Below, in pieces: positions 22,801 through 37,800 of a DNA stretch of 64,000 nt. Every line of letters starts with the position of its first letter. Within the stretch, counting starts at the first letter, position 1. The translations under genes were made by a program, and so were the position numbers. This DNA comes from Ditylenchus dipsaci (Eukaryota > Nematoda > Chromadorea > Rhabditida > Anguinidae), in the NCBI GenBank assembly GCA_004194705.1, contig SADC01000062.1, forward strand, positions 1 to 64,000, read 5' to 3'. The notes under the pieces are model-generated. The model was not told where the DNA came from, searched no databases, and saw nothing but the letters and a program-made list of their open reading frames with translations.

Positions 22801-25800
22801 AACACATTTCCAGTGGCCTTTTCCACACATCTGTGCACCACACCAAAAGCACCTCTGAACATACTAGGGTTAGCCAACGCGAATATTCTCGAGAAATCGC
22901 CCTGTTTTATGTCAGGCAATGTCTAAATTTTGCCAGGTATATTAGAATTCGGGCAAAATCTTTCATCGGATTATATGAGAAATTCGGCTCTATATGTGTT
23001 AGGGGGTCTCGAAAAGCAACTGCCTTGGTCTCCCCCGTTAATTTTTCTTTAATTTTTTTTCACTAAAAGTCTCGAAAAGGTGTTTATTTACAATTTTAAG
23101 AAGTTTTTGCGAAAAAAATTTGACCCTAGTATAGAATACCAACTCGGGTAGGCCAGCTTATGTTAGGACAGACTCAAACATGTTCCTTGAACATGATCCA
23201 TAGATCCATAGATTTTGCTGCGCATAACTCAGTCCCAGAATATATTCGTGAAAACCCCTAAATAACCTTCACCAAAGAGTATTCTTCTCTAAGCCTACCC
23301 CTTTCAGTTCCTTGATCTTTTTTCACCCCAATCTATTGCTATTTAGAGTGTGCTGGTATTTGTCGGCTTTGCGGCCAAATACCATTGGTATTGTCGGTGC
23401 AAAAGATGTGAAGTAGGTGAAAAATGAAAAAAAATTGTGTTTGAGAAAAATACTCTTTGGATGGGCGGTTATTTGAGGGGTACTGTCGAATATATTGGTT
23501 GATTGAGTTTTTGCCATAATTTTTTTGTGAAGACTTTGACGAGTATTTATGTTGTGTCTAACGACAAAGAATGGCATCGAACAATTTTTGCTATTTTCAC
23601 TGATTATTTCTAATGGCTCATAAATTTTGAAAGCTGAAAAATGTCTTACGTGCCGATTTCCTCGAAAACATCGTATTTTTCATAGACTGACTCATTTTTA
23701 ATTTGGACTGGTTGGGTGGGCCTTGCTGCCACACATCAATCACTTAAATAGAGACAGTTGTTGAAACTTAGTTTTCTGGAGAAAAAAGTAAAATAACCAT
23801 AAGCGTCGTAATTCTCCACAGCCTTGCCTCTTCCTCGCACAATTTTTCCTGTGTCATCGACTAAAATTGGGGTGATCTGATTTATTAGAATGTTTAGGGA
23901 ATAAGAGAAGTGTATCGAAAATGGTTTTTTTTAGATTTTTTGTTGTTTTTAGCATTTTGTGGTAAATATAACACGCCTCCATTAAAACTTTTATTATTAT
24001 TTCTGACTTTTGGCTTTTGAAAAAAAATTTAGTCAAAAATTTTCCGTGATTTTTTCTAACTGAAACTTTCTAACAGAAAAAACACCCATTTTTCTGAGTC
24101 AGATATTGCCCGTCGTTAACTGTGAAATTTCTAGTATAATATACGAGAAATTCTACAGTTGTAAATCGCGGGGCAGAATTTGACTCAGAAAAAATAGGTG
24201 TTTTTTTCAGAGTCAGAAAAATAAAAATAAAGTTTAAATGGAGGCGTGTTATATGTTATTAGGTAAGGAAATAGAAAAAAGAAGTGAACAAACACATAAT
24301 TTATAATATCTTTTATTTTACATTTACCGAACAAAAAAAACAGAAATTCAGGGCACGCAACTTCGGAATTTACAAAGCGACGCTCTTTTGTCTATGAATT
24401 CATAAAAATAAATTTTCTAATCTGCCAACAAATCAAAAGTTTAGAATCGAACACAAAAGAGTATCGCCCTGCTCACCGGAACAATGGTAGAAGTAATAGT
24501 TTTGTGGTAGTATCCCTCTATTAGGGTCTACAATTACCGGCAACCTGATATTTTTTGTTGACAATAAAAAATGTTGCTAGGAGGAAAATTTTGTTAATTT
24601 TTTTACCACGGATCTAGCTGATTTTGCTAGACTAGTAAATATATCCAAGAGAAATCAGCTCAATGCTTTCTCAAAAAGTGGGCTAACAAAACATTTCCCA
24701 GCATAATATTTTTTACGGTAAATGAAAAATGTCTGGCTGCCAGATCTACCAGTTGGCAAGTAGTATTATAAAACAGAGATTATTTAGGGTGTGTGTGTTT
24801 GTGTCTTCTAGGAAATGCACCGAAAAACAGAGAAGCTGCATGGAAAGTTTAGGAGAGAGAGAGGAGAGATAGTTGGATTCCTGATTTCTGGCAATCACTC
24901 ATTTTCCACCTGCAAATTAGAAGAAATTGAAAATTTAGGGTTTATAAAAACAAATTCTCATCACAGCCGCTTTGTTTTTTAGTGAATTTTCCTAGGAAAG
25001 AGCCTATTATTTGTGTTAGAGGTTAAGCTTCGACTACTATTAAGTTTGACTGCAGCGTTTTACCAAATTTAATTATTTAATAATTTAATTCACTAGAAAA
25101 AAATTAGAAAATTTCGCGCGACAAGTTCTAAAAATATTAGAAATTGTCTGGCTGCCGGGATTGGCGTTGGAGTAAAGTAGGTTCATGAGGAATTGGCGGG
25201 TTAGTTCTTTTTCATCTTTTACTGTATAGTCCAACCTTGATAAACGGAAACCCTCAAAAGTTGGTTCCCCCGCTGGGTCCGACACTTCTTAGCTCGATTT
25301 TCAAAGCTTTTTTTAAATTCTTTTTTTACAGTCCGGTCCCAAATATCGAAAAGATTTCGATTTTACCGATTGTTTTTCAGAATCTGAAACTTATTTTCTC
25401 TAAAAAAGCTAAACCTCGATAAACGGACACCCATTTCAGAAATAGGATGCCCGTTTATCGAGAATTTCGATTTTTTAGAGAAAAAAAAGTTTTTGGATTC
25501 TGAAAAGCGATCGGTAAAATCGAAATCCTTGTGATATTTGAGACCGGACTGTAAAAACAGAATTTAAAAAAAAAAAGCTTTGAAAATCGAGCTAAAAAAG
25601 TGTCAGACCCAGCGGGGGAACGAACTTTTGGGATGCCCGTTTATCAAGGTTCGGCTGTACTCTTTCGATTGGTTTGAACCTTTTGAAATAACTCGAAAGA
25701 ATATAAAATGGCAAATGTCTTATTGTAATTGTATTCGACCTTAAAACACCAAAAGGATAGACCGATCGCCAGACGCTCAATAGTAGTCAGGAGTAAAGGT

Positions 25801-28800
25801 GGTTCTAAAATTTAATTGGAAAAAGTCGAAGATATTTATTGAAAAATAAGATTATGGAAAAGAAAGTGGTTGGGTGAGTAAAGACGGCTGTGCTAGGTTG
25901 GAGATGAAAGAAAAAACTAAAGTCTAGACTTACCATCGTAATTGGGACGCCTTGATCTGGACTTAGGATTGTGACTGGAGATGTGGCCGCAGATGGTTCG
26001 CTCACACCTACAAATTTGTACTAATTTACCACTTTTGCCTCACAAAGTGAAGCCTCGATTTAATGGCCCTCTCCCAAGCTCGTTCCCACCTACAGTCCGA
26101 CACTTTTTAGGTTTTGAAAAACGATCTGAAAAATCGTAATTAGACTAGGCTGTTAAAAAGTAACTGACAAAAGATTTCAAAAACCTAGGCAAAGAAGTGT
26201 CGGACAAAGGCGGGAACGAACTTAAGATGGGGCCTTAAAGTCGAGGTGTGACTGTAATATAGTTAGACTATAATCCACCACCCACCATGTTTATTCTCAG
26301 CACTAATGCGGAATTCATAGGCCTGTTCCGGCTTCAAGCCCTCTACTGTGATGTATGTAAACCTGGACTTGGCACATCTCTCCCATTTTCCACTTCCTGC
26401 TTCTCGTTTCTCCACAATATAGCTGAAATTCAAAATTTACATCTGTTTTCATTATGAAGACCACCAAGTTACCCAGTGACAAATGATCCTCCGTCCAAAT
26501 TGGGTGGTTTCCACGACAAAATGGCCGCCTCATCCAGTACATTCTCAGTGTTGGGGAAGCGCGGAGGCTCTGGCTTGTCCAGCACATTTACACGTACACT
26601 GCCAGAATCAGAGCCAACATTGTTTTGCACAACCACCTTGTATTCTCCACTGTCCTCTCGCTGGGCATCGGAAATACGCAGGGTGGCCACTCTGCAAACC
26701 ATTTAAGTTTAGGTCAAATTAAAAAAATTCAATTTCACTTCTCATCAGTAACAATGGAATATTTTGAGCCATTTTCAATCGGCTCGTCATTCCTGGTCCA
26801 TGTGGCTGTGCCGCCGGATATGCTTTGTAGGGGATCTTCAATTCTAGAGGTCTTGAGTTTTCAATGTCCACACCTAAGTTGTAGCGAGGAGGCAGGAATA
26901 CTCGAGGTTTGGCTAAAATTAAATGAATGACTCATGAATTAGGAAAACAATTCCTATTTGCGCTTATGTGAAAGAAACAACTCACAGCTCAGCTTGAGTT
27001 GAGCCCTTGTTGATTTTGAGCCAAGTGGGTTGGTGGCTCGGCAGGTGTACTCATCCTCGTCTTCCGCATGCAGATTGTTGATTATGAGCACTTGTTTGGT
27101 TCCCTTGTCGATAAGGGTGCACTTGGAGGTGTCCACTGTAATATTTTTTAGATTAATTAGACCACAGTCAAACATTCACTCACCTAGCTCCTTGCTGCCT
27201 CGGAACCAGCTGATCTCCGGTTTGGGCGTTCCACTAATTTCACATTCCAAAGTGACAGAGCCATTCGTAGCGCCATATTGATCCTTTAGAGGAGACAGTA
27301 TTTCAGGACTGTCACCTTTGCTGGCTGGTTTGAATTCGTATTTCTCAATCAAGGCCGGTACACTGTCGCCAGCATCATTTACTGCCATGATCCTGAAGTC
27401 GTAGGTCCTGCCTTCGATGAGGTTGTTGACATTAAGTGAAGTACTGGGGGACGGGGCTTGAGTGCACTTTTGCCAGAATTCTAAAAAATTGAAAATCAGC
27501 TGTGACTTCGATGTCAACTGTGAAATAAAAGTCAACTGTTTACCTGTGTTGGACTCTTTCTTCTCAACCATGTATCCTCTAACTCGACCACCGCCATCCT
27601 TATCAGGTCGTTGCCACGAGAGTACCACATGCTCTGCTCCCACATCCACAATAGCAGCATTTATTGGCACTGATGGAGGATCGAACGGCATGCGAGCGAC
27701 AATCGGTTGGTCGGCGAGCAGTGGAGGACCTTGGCCGTTAGCATTGCAAGCACTCACTCGGAAGAAGTATTCCTGCATAAAAACCCGTAGTAAACTTTTT
27801 GACAATCTAAATAAAGGCGAAAATTACGTGTTGAGGAAGAGTCCAGAAGCAATAAAGCTTAATTCACGAACGGCTGAGGCGACGACCACCCATTCTTCAC
27901 GCTGGGTGTCACGTTTTTCTAACACATAGTTGGTGATTCTTGAGCCACCATCATCCTGAATATAAATATAGTTGAGAGCATAGTTCAACAAAAGTGGAAG
28001 AATGCATACCACTGGAGGCCTCCATGAGACAGTAGCTTGGTGTTCAGTAATGCCGACAATACTAATAGGACCTTCCGGAGCGGATGGCAGACCAGTCACA
28101 TTTATCCAAAATCCGGTCGTTGCTGAAATTGTCGTTAAGTTGGAAATAAATTCGTCTAAAGATCCAACCTTCTCCACTTCCATTTGATATAGTGTATTCA
28201 TATCTGCCGGCTTCATGACTATGCAATTCAGGAATGGTTAGTAGCAAGTGCTAGAAAAATTACAGTTAGAAAATTATTTTTTTGACTGAATAAAGAAATT
28301 AAAAATAATTGTTTCTAGATGTATTCACCTGGTTCCCGAAAAAAGTATGCCTTAGTCCCAGTTAACACAAGGATGGGAATCTCAATTTTTCATGTTGTAT
28401 TTTTTGCAAAAAAAATAATTGTCTCAAAAAATAATTCTTCACACTTTCCAATCATTTTTAGACAAAAAATCGTGTAAAAATAGTGCAAAATTTTTTGCCT
28501 TGGTCCCCTAATCTGATTTTACCTATGATGGAGGCTGGTCAAACATATATATATAGAGCCAGAAAATCCGAATTTTAAAATTTAGAAGATGCTTTAAAAT
28601 AATTTGAAGAAACTCTCGATGAGAAAACCATAGTTTTGAGCCTTTCCTTTCGCGCTGAAATGGAGGTGGAGGCTAGCCTTTTAAAATTTTTGAACAGTGT
28701 TGCTTCAACTCTCCAAACCCCAAAATTATATAAAATGGGCAATATAGAAAAAACCTACATCATCAAAATCAACAGTGCGAATGTTAGGATTTTCAGAAGA

Positions 28801-31800
28801 AATTTCGGTTCCGTTTAGTGTCAAACGGTGAGTGAAAGGTGCTGATCCAGAGAAAAAGATCTTTATTCGAACCATATCTCCTGCTGGATATACCGCATTT
28901 GGTACTTGCTTTTCAATCACTGGTGGAGCTGGAAATCAGAATTTCAATCCAATTAAAACCCTTTAAAACACTAAGTCCAACCAACCCTGCACATTGAGTG
29001 TTGCCGTAGCCGAGTCCACACCAAATACATTGGACACTTCACAAGTGTAATCACCCGCATCAATGTCCCAAACTTCTTTGATGATGAATTTGTATACTCC
29101 CTCGTGTGTTTCCACCCTATATCTGGCTCCGTCCGGCACTTCTCGCCCATTCTTCAGCCACCTGGCTGTGGGTGTGGGCCTTCCGATGGCTTCACAACTG
29201 AACACTGCCCTTTTGTTGTATGGACAGTCGGTGTGCTCTGGTTTCACGATTATCATCGGTCTGGATCCGGCAGTTTCCTACAGTTATTTTTTTTAGCGAT
29301 TAACTATATTTTTCACTGACAAGCAATTTTTTTTCGTTAGTTAAAGGCCTGACCTCTTCCTACTCGGTGGTCCCCCGCCAATTCAAAAATTTTCCCTTGA
29401 TCATTGGACTTCTGTACGGATTTTTCCGCTAGGTTTCTAACAAAACTAAGCCTAAAATTTTATTTCAGGCCTAGTTTTGTTAAGCTCCATTCATACTCCC
29501 GCGGGACACGGGACAATTTTTCAAACACGTTTTTGTCTCTATCTCGGCTCCCAGCCATCATTTTTCACTACTTTTAATAGATCTACAAGGCAACAGACCA
29601 TGCTCTACAACATAGGGATAACAGATTTGCTATGATCAGTATCGAAAGCGGTTTTTAGGCTGTCCCGCAGGTCAATGTCACGTGGGACAATTTCTATATT
29701 TGTCCCACGTGACATTGACCTGCGGGACAGCCTAAAAACCGCTTTCGATACTGATCATGGCAAATCTGTTATCCTATGTTGTAGAGCATGGTCTGTTGCC
29801 TTGTAGATCTATTAAAAGTAGTGAAAAATGATGGCTGGGAGCCGAGATAGAGACAAAAACGTGTTTAAAAAATTGTCCCGTGTCCCGTGTCCGCGGGAGT
29901 ATGAATGGAGCTTTAGAAACGTGGCGCAAAAACCCGTACAGAAGTCCAATGATCAAGGGAAAATTTTTGAATTGGCGGGGGACCACCGAGTAGGAAGAGG
30001 TCAGGCCCTTTAACCATATTAACTATATTCTTAGTTAACTATATTTTTGGCGATATTATAATTCCGCCTCCATACTCGGATTTTTTTAAAGTTACCCAAA
30101 ATTACATCCCAGACTTTTTTTTCTAAACAAGACGATAAAAAAATATTTCTAAACAGGTTCTGATTTAAAAAAATTAGATTTCGTCAAAAAATTTGCATCC
30201 CAGCCCTCAGACATAGATGGTCTTTTAGGGTGTTTTTAACTAAATTTTAGCCATTTTGAAGTCAAATAAAGGTAAAAATGATAGATTTTGAACAAGTTTT
30301 TACTTTCTGGGGCCTACCGCATATATAAACTCTGGTATGCATGTTTTTTCATGCATCCATAGTCACTTTCGAGTATTCGTGTCTAAGGTGTGTGTTACTG
30401 AATAACTATTTTCACTGGTTAACTATTTCTCTATTCTTTTTTCGCTGCAAAATTTTACAAACCTGTATTTTGATTGGAGCAGAAGGCAAAGATGGCACTC
30501 CCCTGCCGTGCACATTTACAGCAATTATGCGGAACTCATAGTCGTGGTATTCCTTCAGGTTGGGCACAGTGAATTCTGGCGTTGTTACATTGTAGTCGTT
30601 AGTCATCTCCCACACATTTATGCCAATCTCCCTCTTCTCAACGACATAGCCAGTAATCTTGGAGCCACCATCTTCAACAGGTGGAGACCACGTAAGGGTC
30701 ACCAGTTCGGGCCAATCGACTGTGCGTGGATTTGGATTGGTGGACCAGGAGGGCCATGCCTTAACCTCAGTTGCACTTTGTCTGAGGGAGAAGAGGGCTT
30801 GGACCAGCCAGCCGCATTTTAGCTAGAACTCGGAATTCATATTCGCCCAGATCTCTTAGATTTGCCACTTTGAAGTGAGTGTCCGGAATGAGGTCTTTAT
30901 TGCGGTTATCCTGAAAAATAGTTCATGTAGCATGCAAACAACAATCTGATTTTTCGGGTCTCACTTTGCGTATACCGGAAACTCTCTAAGTATATACCCA
31001 GCCAAAATTTAAAATCGTATTTTCGGCATTGCTGAAAATGACCCGGACTCTGGCTTGGAAAACCGCAGGTAAGAGGAACCCGGTCTTCTAGCAGATTTGT
31101 AGTCAGGCAACACACAGGCAGGCACCTGAGTAGCTCAGATACCCGTATACCCGGGGGTTTCTATAACAATTATCCAGATGTGCATCCGCGTCTGAAAAGA
31201 CACGGGCAATCGAGAACCGGATTCAGTCAAATTACCCGTCTGAGTGCAAGCCCAACAATCATACCATTTGTGTGAATGAGAGTCCCTGTACTGAATGTTG
31301 TAGCCCAGAATTTTGGATCCTCCATTGGAAGCTGGTACATCCCACTCGACGTGTGCCCAATTCCTGTCCATTTCTCTGACCACAGGTTTTTCCGGCTTGC
31401 TTGGCACTGAGAACTGGTATTTTGCAGTGATTGGGTCAGGTAGTTCACACGGTTCTGACAGGCCATACCTGCAAAATTAGCCATAGAACCCTGGAAATCC
31501 AGTTAGTAGTAAAAAAGTACTGATTCTCAGCGAAAATTCTGAATTTATATCGCTCATTCTCCACCAACTCCATGACCAAACAGTCGGTGCCACGAACAAA
31601 GGATGAGACCTTGTCCCACACATCGACCCCTAATCTATACTTCTCCACCACATAGTTGGTTATTGGAGCGCCACCGTCATCTTTTGGAGCTTTCCAGAAC
31701 AGACGGCAAGACTCTGGACAGATGTCATCACAAACCAGGCTTTCTGGAGCACAAGACGGTCTACCACTTTGAGGTGGATGTCAATGCTGTCTGAGCCGAG

Positions 31801-34800
31801 ATCATTTTCCATCTAAACAGGGAAAATTTGAGTTTTAGACTGCTTTGACCATTTCCAGTAAAGCCGAGTCGAATAACCCGACAAACCCGCCCCCTCTCAA
31901 GTTCGTTCCCGCCTAGGAGCCGACACTTTTTTATCCTAATTTCAAGGACTTTTGCCGATCCTGTTTCAACAGCCTGATCCCAAATATGATAAAGAAATTC
32001 GATTCTACCAGTCGTTTTTCAAAAACCCTGTAATTTTGCAACTAAAAAAGCAAAATCGCGATAACGCGGCACTTATTTTCAAAATAGTGCGCCGGGGGCC
32101 TATTTCACTAATTGAAGATTGGGAAAGTTTCCACGGAAAATTGGAAAATGGAAAGTGGAAATGGAAAGTGATAATTTTCTGTTTCACTAAACGAAAATTG
32201 GAAATGGAAAGTGGAAAGTGGAAACTTTCCAGTTTTCTGTTTCACTAAAAAAATTTCACTTTCCATTTTCCAGTTTCCATTTTCCAATTTTCCATGGAAA
32301 ATGAAAAATTTCCCATAAAATAATTTTTACATGAAAAGTCGAATTAAGTCATTTTTCTGTGCCACGAGCCCCGTAATCAGAGTACAAATACACAATCGAC
32401 CAAAATTAGTATTAATAAAAAATCGTTGACACGTCTAATAGACTCCTGAATTTTCGGGTGGTCCACTTGTATATCCCCCACCCTAACCCCAATTCCTGGG
32501 TAGGTACCTCCTTGTCAGGTGGGCGTCCACCTGGGTGACCTAAAAAATGGAAGTAAAAAAAATTAAGTTTACACTTAGTGGACTAGAACCAGTAACCTCA
32601 GTGACGGCGACCCTCCCCAGCAACCCCTACCCAATTTAGACCAGGTGGTCGACCACTTGGATCAAAAATTTTTTTTTACATTTTCGGGTTCCAAAACAAT
32701 TTTTCTGCACTAATTCGAGCATGCTGAATATGTTTGACAGTGGTAAAATCACGTTTTATCGAGAAATTTTTGAGTTATCGCTAACGATTGATTTATCAAA
32801 ATCAAAAATTACGATAACTCAAAAATTTCTCGATAAAACGTGATTTTACCACTGTCAAACCATATTCAGCATGTTCGAATTAGTGTAGAAAAATTGTTTT
32901 GGAACCCGAAAACGTAAAAAAAAATTTTTGATCCAAGTGGTCGACCACTTGGTTTTCCGGTGGTCCACTTGGATATCCATGTAAATCGCCACTCCAAATT
33001 TTTGAGGTTACAGGCTCGAATCCTGGTGGTAACAGACATTATTGTTTCTTTAATAACAATTATTAACTATTCTGTAAAAGACCAGTAAGCCTCAAAGTGG
33101 GTGAGGTAACCACCTGGTACCTCCTCTAGACCATTAAAACCAAGTGGTCGTCCACTTGGATCAATTTTTTTTTTACATTTTTCATGTTCCAAAACCTATT
33201 TTCTGGACTGATTCGGGCATGCTGAAGATGGTTTGATAATAGTAAAATAAGGTTTTCTCGGATATTTTCTGAGTATTGGGGAATAATTGATTTTATTAAA
33301 ACTCGATTTTACCAGAACTCAAAAAATACTTTACAAAACGGCATTTCACCACTATCAAACCATCATCAGCATGTCCGAATTAGTCCAGAAAACAGGTTTT
33401 GGAGCATGAAAAACGTAAAAAAGAATTCCACCTGGATATCCACTTGAACCACGGGTACCTACCCTAGGTTTTGGAGTTTGAATGGTTGAAAACACAGTTT
33501 CGGTATTGTCAAACCATGTTCAGCGTAAAATTTTGGCTAAGAAGCCATGTTTTACAATCCCATGTGAGAAACTAATATTTTCGTGATTTGGAGGCAGATG
33601 CCCCTCAGGATATGTACTTACCCGATATGGGTGTGTAGTTAGCGAAATCGCCATTTTGGTATTGACAAACCGTGTTCAGCACATGATTTTAGGTAAGATA
33701 GGATAGTTTTCTGACTTACTTGAAAAAATTCCAATTTTCCAAAAAATTGTAGACCGAAGCCTCAGTCATCAATTTTCCATGGAAAATTTTCCAATTTTCC
33801 GCTTTCCATTTTCCACTTTTCAAATAGTGAAACAGAAGCGGAAATTTTCCATGGAAATTTTCCACTTTTCACTTTCCACTTTCCATTTCCAATTTGCCAT
33901 TTTCCAAATGTTAGTGAAACAGAAAATGACTTTCCATTTTCCACTTTCCACTTACCATTTTCCACTTTCCATTTTCCAATCTTCAATTAGTGAAATAGGC
34001 CCCGGGTTATAGGGGTTTTGTTTTTTAGTGACAAAATTACAAAACTTTAGAAAAACGATCAGTAAATCGCAATCCTTATGAAATTTGGACTATCAGACTG
34101 TCAAAACAAAATTGGTGAAAGTCTTCGGAAAGCGGGTGACCTCAGGCGGAAACGGGGTATCTGGACCTGACTGTACAGACTCACCCTAATAGTATAGTTT
34201 CCACTATCCTCTCGTCGACATTTTGGGTAGGTGAGCTGAGTCAAAAAGTCATTGCTTTCGATCTGTGCACGTGCATCCCTCTCGTCAACGGTAAGCCCAT
34301 TTTTGGTCCAAACAATCTCGGGCCGTGGGCTGGCTGCATATGGCACAAGCATTTTGGCTGGCTCTCCGGCTAAGACTACTAAATCCTTAGCCAGCATTCC
34401 CATGGAAATTACTGGTTTAGATGGAGAGCTGGCGGCAATTATTGGAACTGAATTCTCACTGTATTCTCCTTGACCAGCTCTAAAAGAGTGATTGATAATG
34501 TTAACTTGAGAGAAAAATATGTGTTAAGAGAAAATTTACGTGTTGACAGCAGCCACGCGGAACTCGTAAGAACGATGAGGTATCAGACCAGTGACCCGGT
34601 ATTTGGTGTCAGATATGTTTCCAAGGCAGCCTTCTCCCAGTTGTTGGTACCGGTTTCTCGCTTTTCCAGAACATAACCAAGAATGGGAGCACCACCATCA
34701 CTCAGAGGGCGTAGCCAGCTACAAAATATCAGATGGAAATTTTTAAAGGGTTTTAAGAGAACATACCGTAAAGTGATGGAGTCATCTGATGTGTGAATTG

Positions 34801-37800
34801 GTTCTGGTTGTCCGGGTGGCCCTGGCACATCTGATAGATAAAAAAAAGATATGCAATAATTTTAAGACGAGAAAATTGCGTTGAACTCACCAAATGGATT
34901 CTTAGCCATTACGGAGTTGTCAGCATCCAATGGCTCACTAACACCCTGAAAAGTTGGCTTTGGAATGAAAAATTGATGTACAGGGTTATTCAAGAAATTG
35001 TAACACTTTCAAACTGCCATAACTTTTTATCCCGGCACGATTTCGAAATTTTGTAAACGCAGATCGACTCAGAATTTCATGGCAATTTTTTTGGCATATA
35101 ACACCCGAAAAATTTTTTTTTTGCAAAAATTCGAAAATTTGCCTTGGTCCCCCTGTTGTCCCAAAATGCCGAAATATCGAGTTATCAAAATTCCGCTATT
35201 CCACTGTTTCCGTAGCTGTTTTTCTTCGTGCTTCGTTGCTTCACTTGGTGTCTTCCTTCTCCTGTATGAATTATTAATCATGAACCTTCATGAACCTATT
35301 ATGAACCTTCGTCAGGAATTGCTACCAGTCAATCGTGCAGCCCGAGTGGAACACGCAATCAACATTCTTGGACTTATCGATGCAGCTCCGCGCTTGTGAC
35401 GTATGTGAATGTGACGTAATGCAATGTTTAACAATTTCGGCATTTTGGACAACAGGGGGGACCAAGGCAAATTTTCGAATTTTTGCAAAAAAAAAAATTT
35501 TCGGGTGTTATATGCCAAAAAAATTGCCATGAAATTCTGAGTCGATCTGCGTTTACAAAATTTCGAAATCGTGCCGGGATAAAAAGTTATGGCAGTTTGA
35601 AAGTGTTACAATTTCTTGAATAACCCTGTACTAGTCAAAAAGACTCACATATTGGTTTTCAGCACGAACTCGGAAGTCGTACTTGGTCCCATTGGTGAGG
35701 TTTCTGACCCTGAAAGAACTTCCAATCGGCTGGCCAACCTTTTCCCATTCACCGGTGCGAGGATTCTTCTTTTCGACCACATAGTTTGTTATGGGGGCAC
35801 CACCGTCGTCCTGAAATTGAGAATAGATAAGTGGGGGCGGAAACAAGTTAGAAACACTACCTTTGGAGGACTCCAATGCAAAGTGATGGCTTCGCCACTG
35901 ATATCAGAAAAGGACAACGGTCTAAAATGAGAGATGTCAGATACAAAGCTTTGATAGCTCATTCAGAAACCCGGAGTTGGGGTCGGAGTTGTAATAATGT
36001 GTGTGTTCACTATGCAATATACTCCAACTGGAACTCTGGGTTTCTGAACGATTCATGACCGTGAAATAAGATAGTTATCGTTGGAGAGGGAATCAAAAAT
36101 CATGTTTCCCGAATTTCCAAATTTAAGTGGTCCCGTTGAGCACTCAAAAACTTTTTTCTCGGCAACAGTTTAATGGGCAAGTTTAGCCTCATCGGAAAGC
36201 TCTTTCGACGGCGGAGGACTTTTTACAAACAAATTCCGGTTTTTGTTTTTAAAAATTTGAAAATTTGATGGTTGAATTTAGAAATGGCTCAAATTGAAAA
36301 CACCCCTCAAAATATGTAAATCCCCCTCAAATTTATTTTTTACCCCCTCAAATTTGAATTTTGATCAAAATGTGTAAATCCCCCCTCAAATTTGAAATTT
36401 ACCCCATGGTTCTCAAAACCGCTTAAATGTTTAAATACCGCTTAAATTTCAAACGAAAATAGTTTTCTGAAAACCGCTTAAAATCCGCTTAAATACTGCT
36501 TTAAATTTTAAGCGGTATTTAAGCGGTTTTTAAGCGGTTTCGACGATTTTCATTCCTTTCGAGACTTAAGCGGTATTTAAACATTTAAGCGGTTTTGAGA
36601 ACCATGGTTAAATCGAGAGTTGACTCTATACCAAAAAATGTTGCGCACTTGAAAAAATTAACGAAGAACCGCGCCGCAGGCGAAAATTTTGATCAATTTG
36701 AATGTTTTCTGACATATTTTGGAGCCAAATCAGAAAATAAGTACGAAATAAGTACACAAGGCAAAAATAAGTACAAATCTTATAAATAAGTACAGATGAG
36801 AGCCCTGACCGAAAATCATATAATTTTGAGTTCAATCTCGAGATTTTTGGGTGAAAAACCAAAATCCAAAAAGTAGAATGAGTAGAGTTCGTGGAAGATA
36901 ACAAAACACGAAGAAGAGCTTTGCGAACAAATTCTTCAGTCTGAGATATAGGTCCTCAAATAAGGAGTTTGCAGGTTATATTATCTGCATTTATTGCTGT
37001 ATTCTACACTTTTACTGGTGGCTTATACGCTGTGGCATACACCGATGTTGTCCAGTTGTTTTGCATTTTCATTGGCTTGGTAAATTTACCCCCTGAAATT
37101 TGCATTTTTAATGAAATACTGCAGTAAATTTTGCGGAAATCCGAATTTTATAGTGAAAAACACAGGTAATTTAAATCCAGTGGATTACCCGGCCGGAAAT
37201 TATTCTGACTGTCTGAAATGAGAGTAAGAAAGGCAAATCAATCAGATCACACTGTTTTTTTCCCATTTTTTGGGCGGGACAAAAACAGCGTTTTACGCCC
37301 CAAAGTCGATCAAAAAAAAGTTTTTAAATGAAGGCGTGTGATATAAAATGCATGATCATTTTGATCAATACAGTGTTATTTAGAGACAGAAAAAGGCCTT
37401 CGGGCGGGATTTCGGGACGAGATTTTCGGCCGAAAAAAATTCGGGATCGGGATTTTGGAAAATAAAATTCGGGATCCCGTCGGGATCCCGAACAAATTTT
37501 CGGGATTATTCAAAATTTTGTTTTTTTTGACAACACCATATGCAAACAACAACAAACGAGCAAATTTAACAAAAGTAACAGTTTTAGTAGCAGTAGTTGA
37601 TCTGTGGCAATGCCTTGTTCAGGAAAATGAGAATTTTTGCTTGAGCCTAGCCGAGTATTCGTCGTGAGTTCGTGCGTGGACGAAAAGGCCTTTTGTACTG
37701 CCACCCGTCATTTTTATTAGATTTCCACACACTCCACATTTTGCTTCAGTGCCCGATAGTTTTGTGAATAAACCGATATTCCAAATAACGCTCATCTAAA

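Larger units (their letters stand above)
31880..34180. mobile_element. TACAGTCGAC-class fold-back split by a 1.9-kb insertion
   Basis: 31880-32090 is the left half of a family member (word AATAACCCGACAAACC; inner copy GATAACGCGGCAC). Its right half resumes at 34011-34180 (AAACGATCAGTAAATCGCAA, GGCGGAAACGG, CTGACTGTAC). Between them lies the element at 32091-34008, which therefore inserted later. Confidence 0.7.

Noticed and set aside
35079..35530. Paired open frames starting [11 protein letters not shown] on both strands
   Set aside because: They are the two mirrored arms of the TA-flanked element at 34981-35628, not genes.
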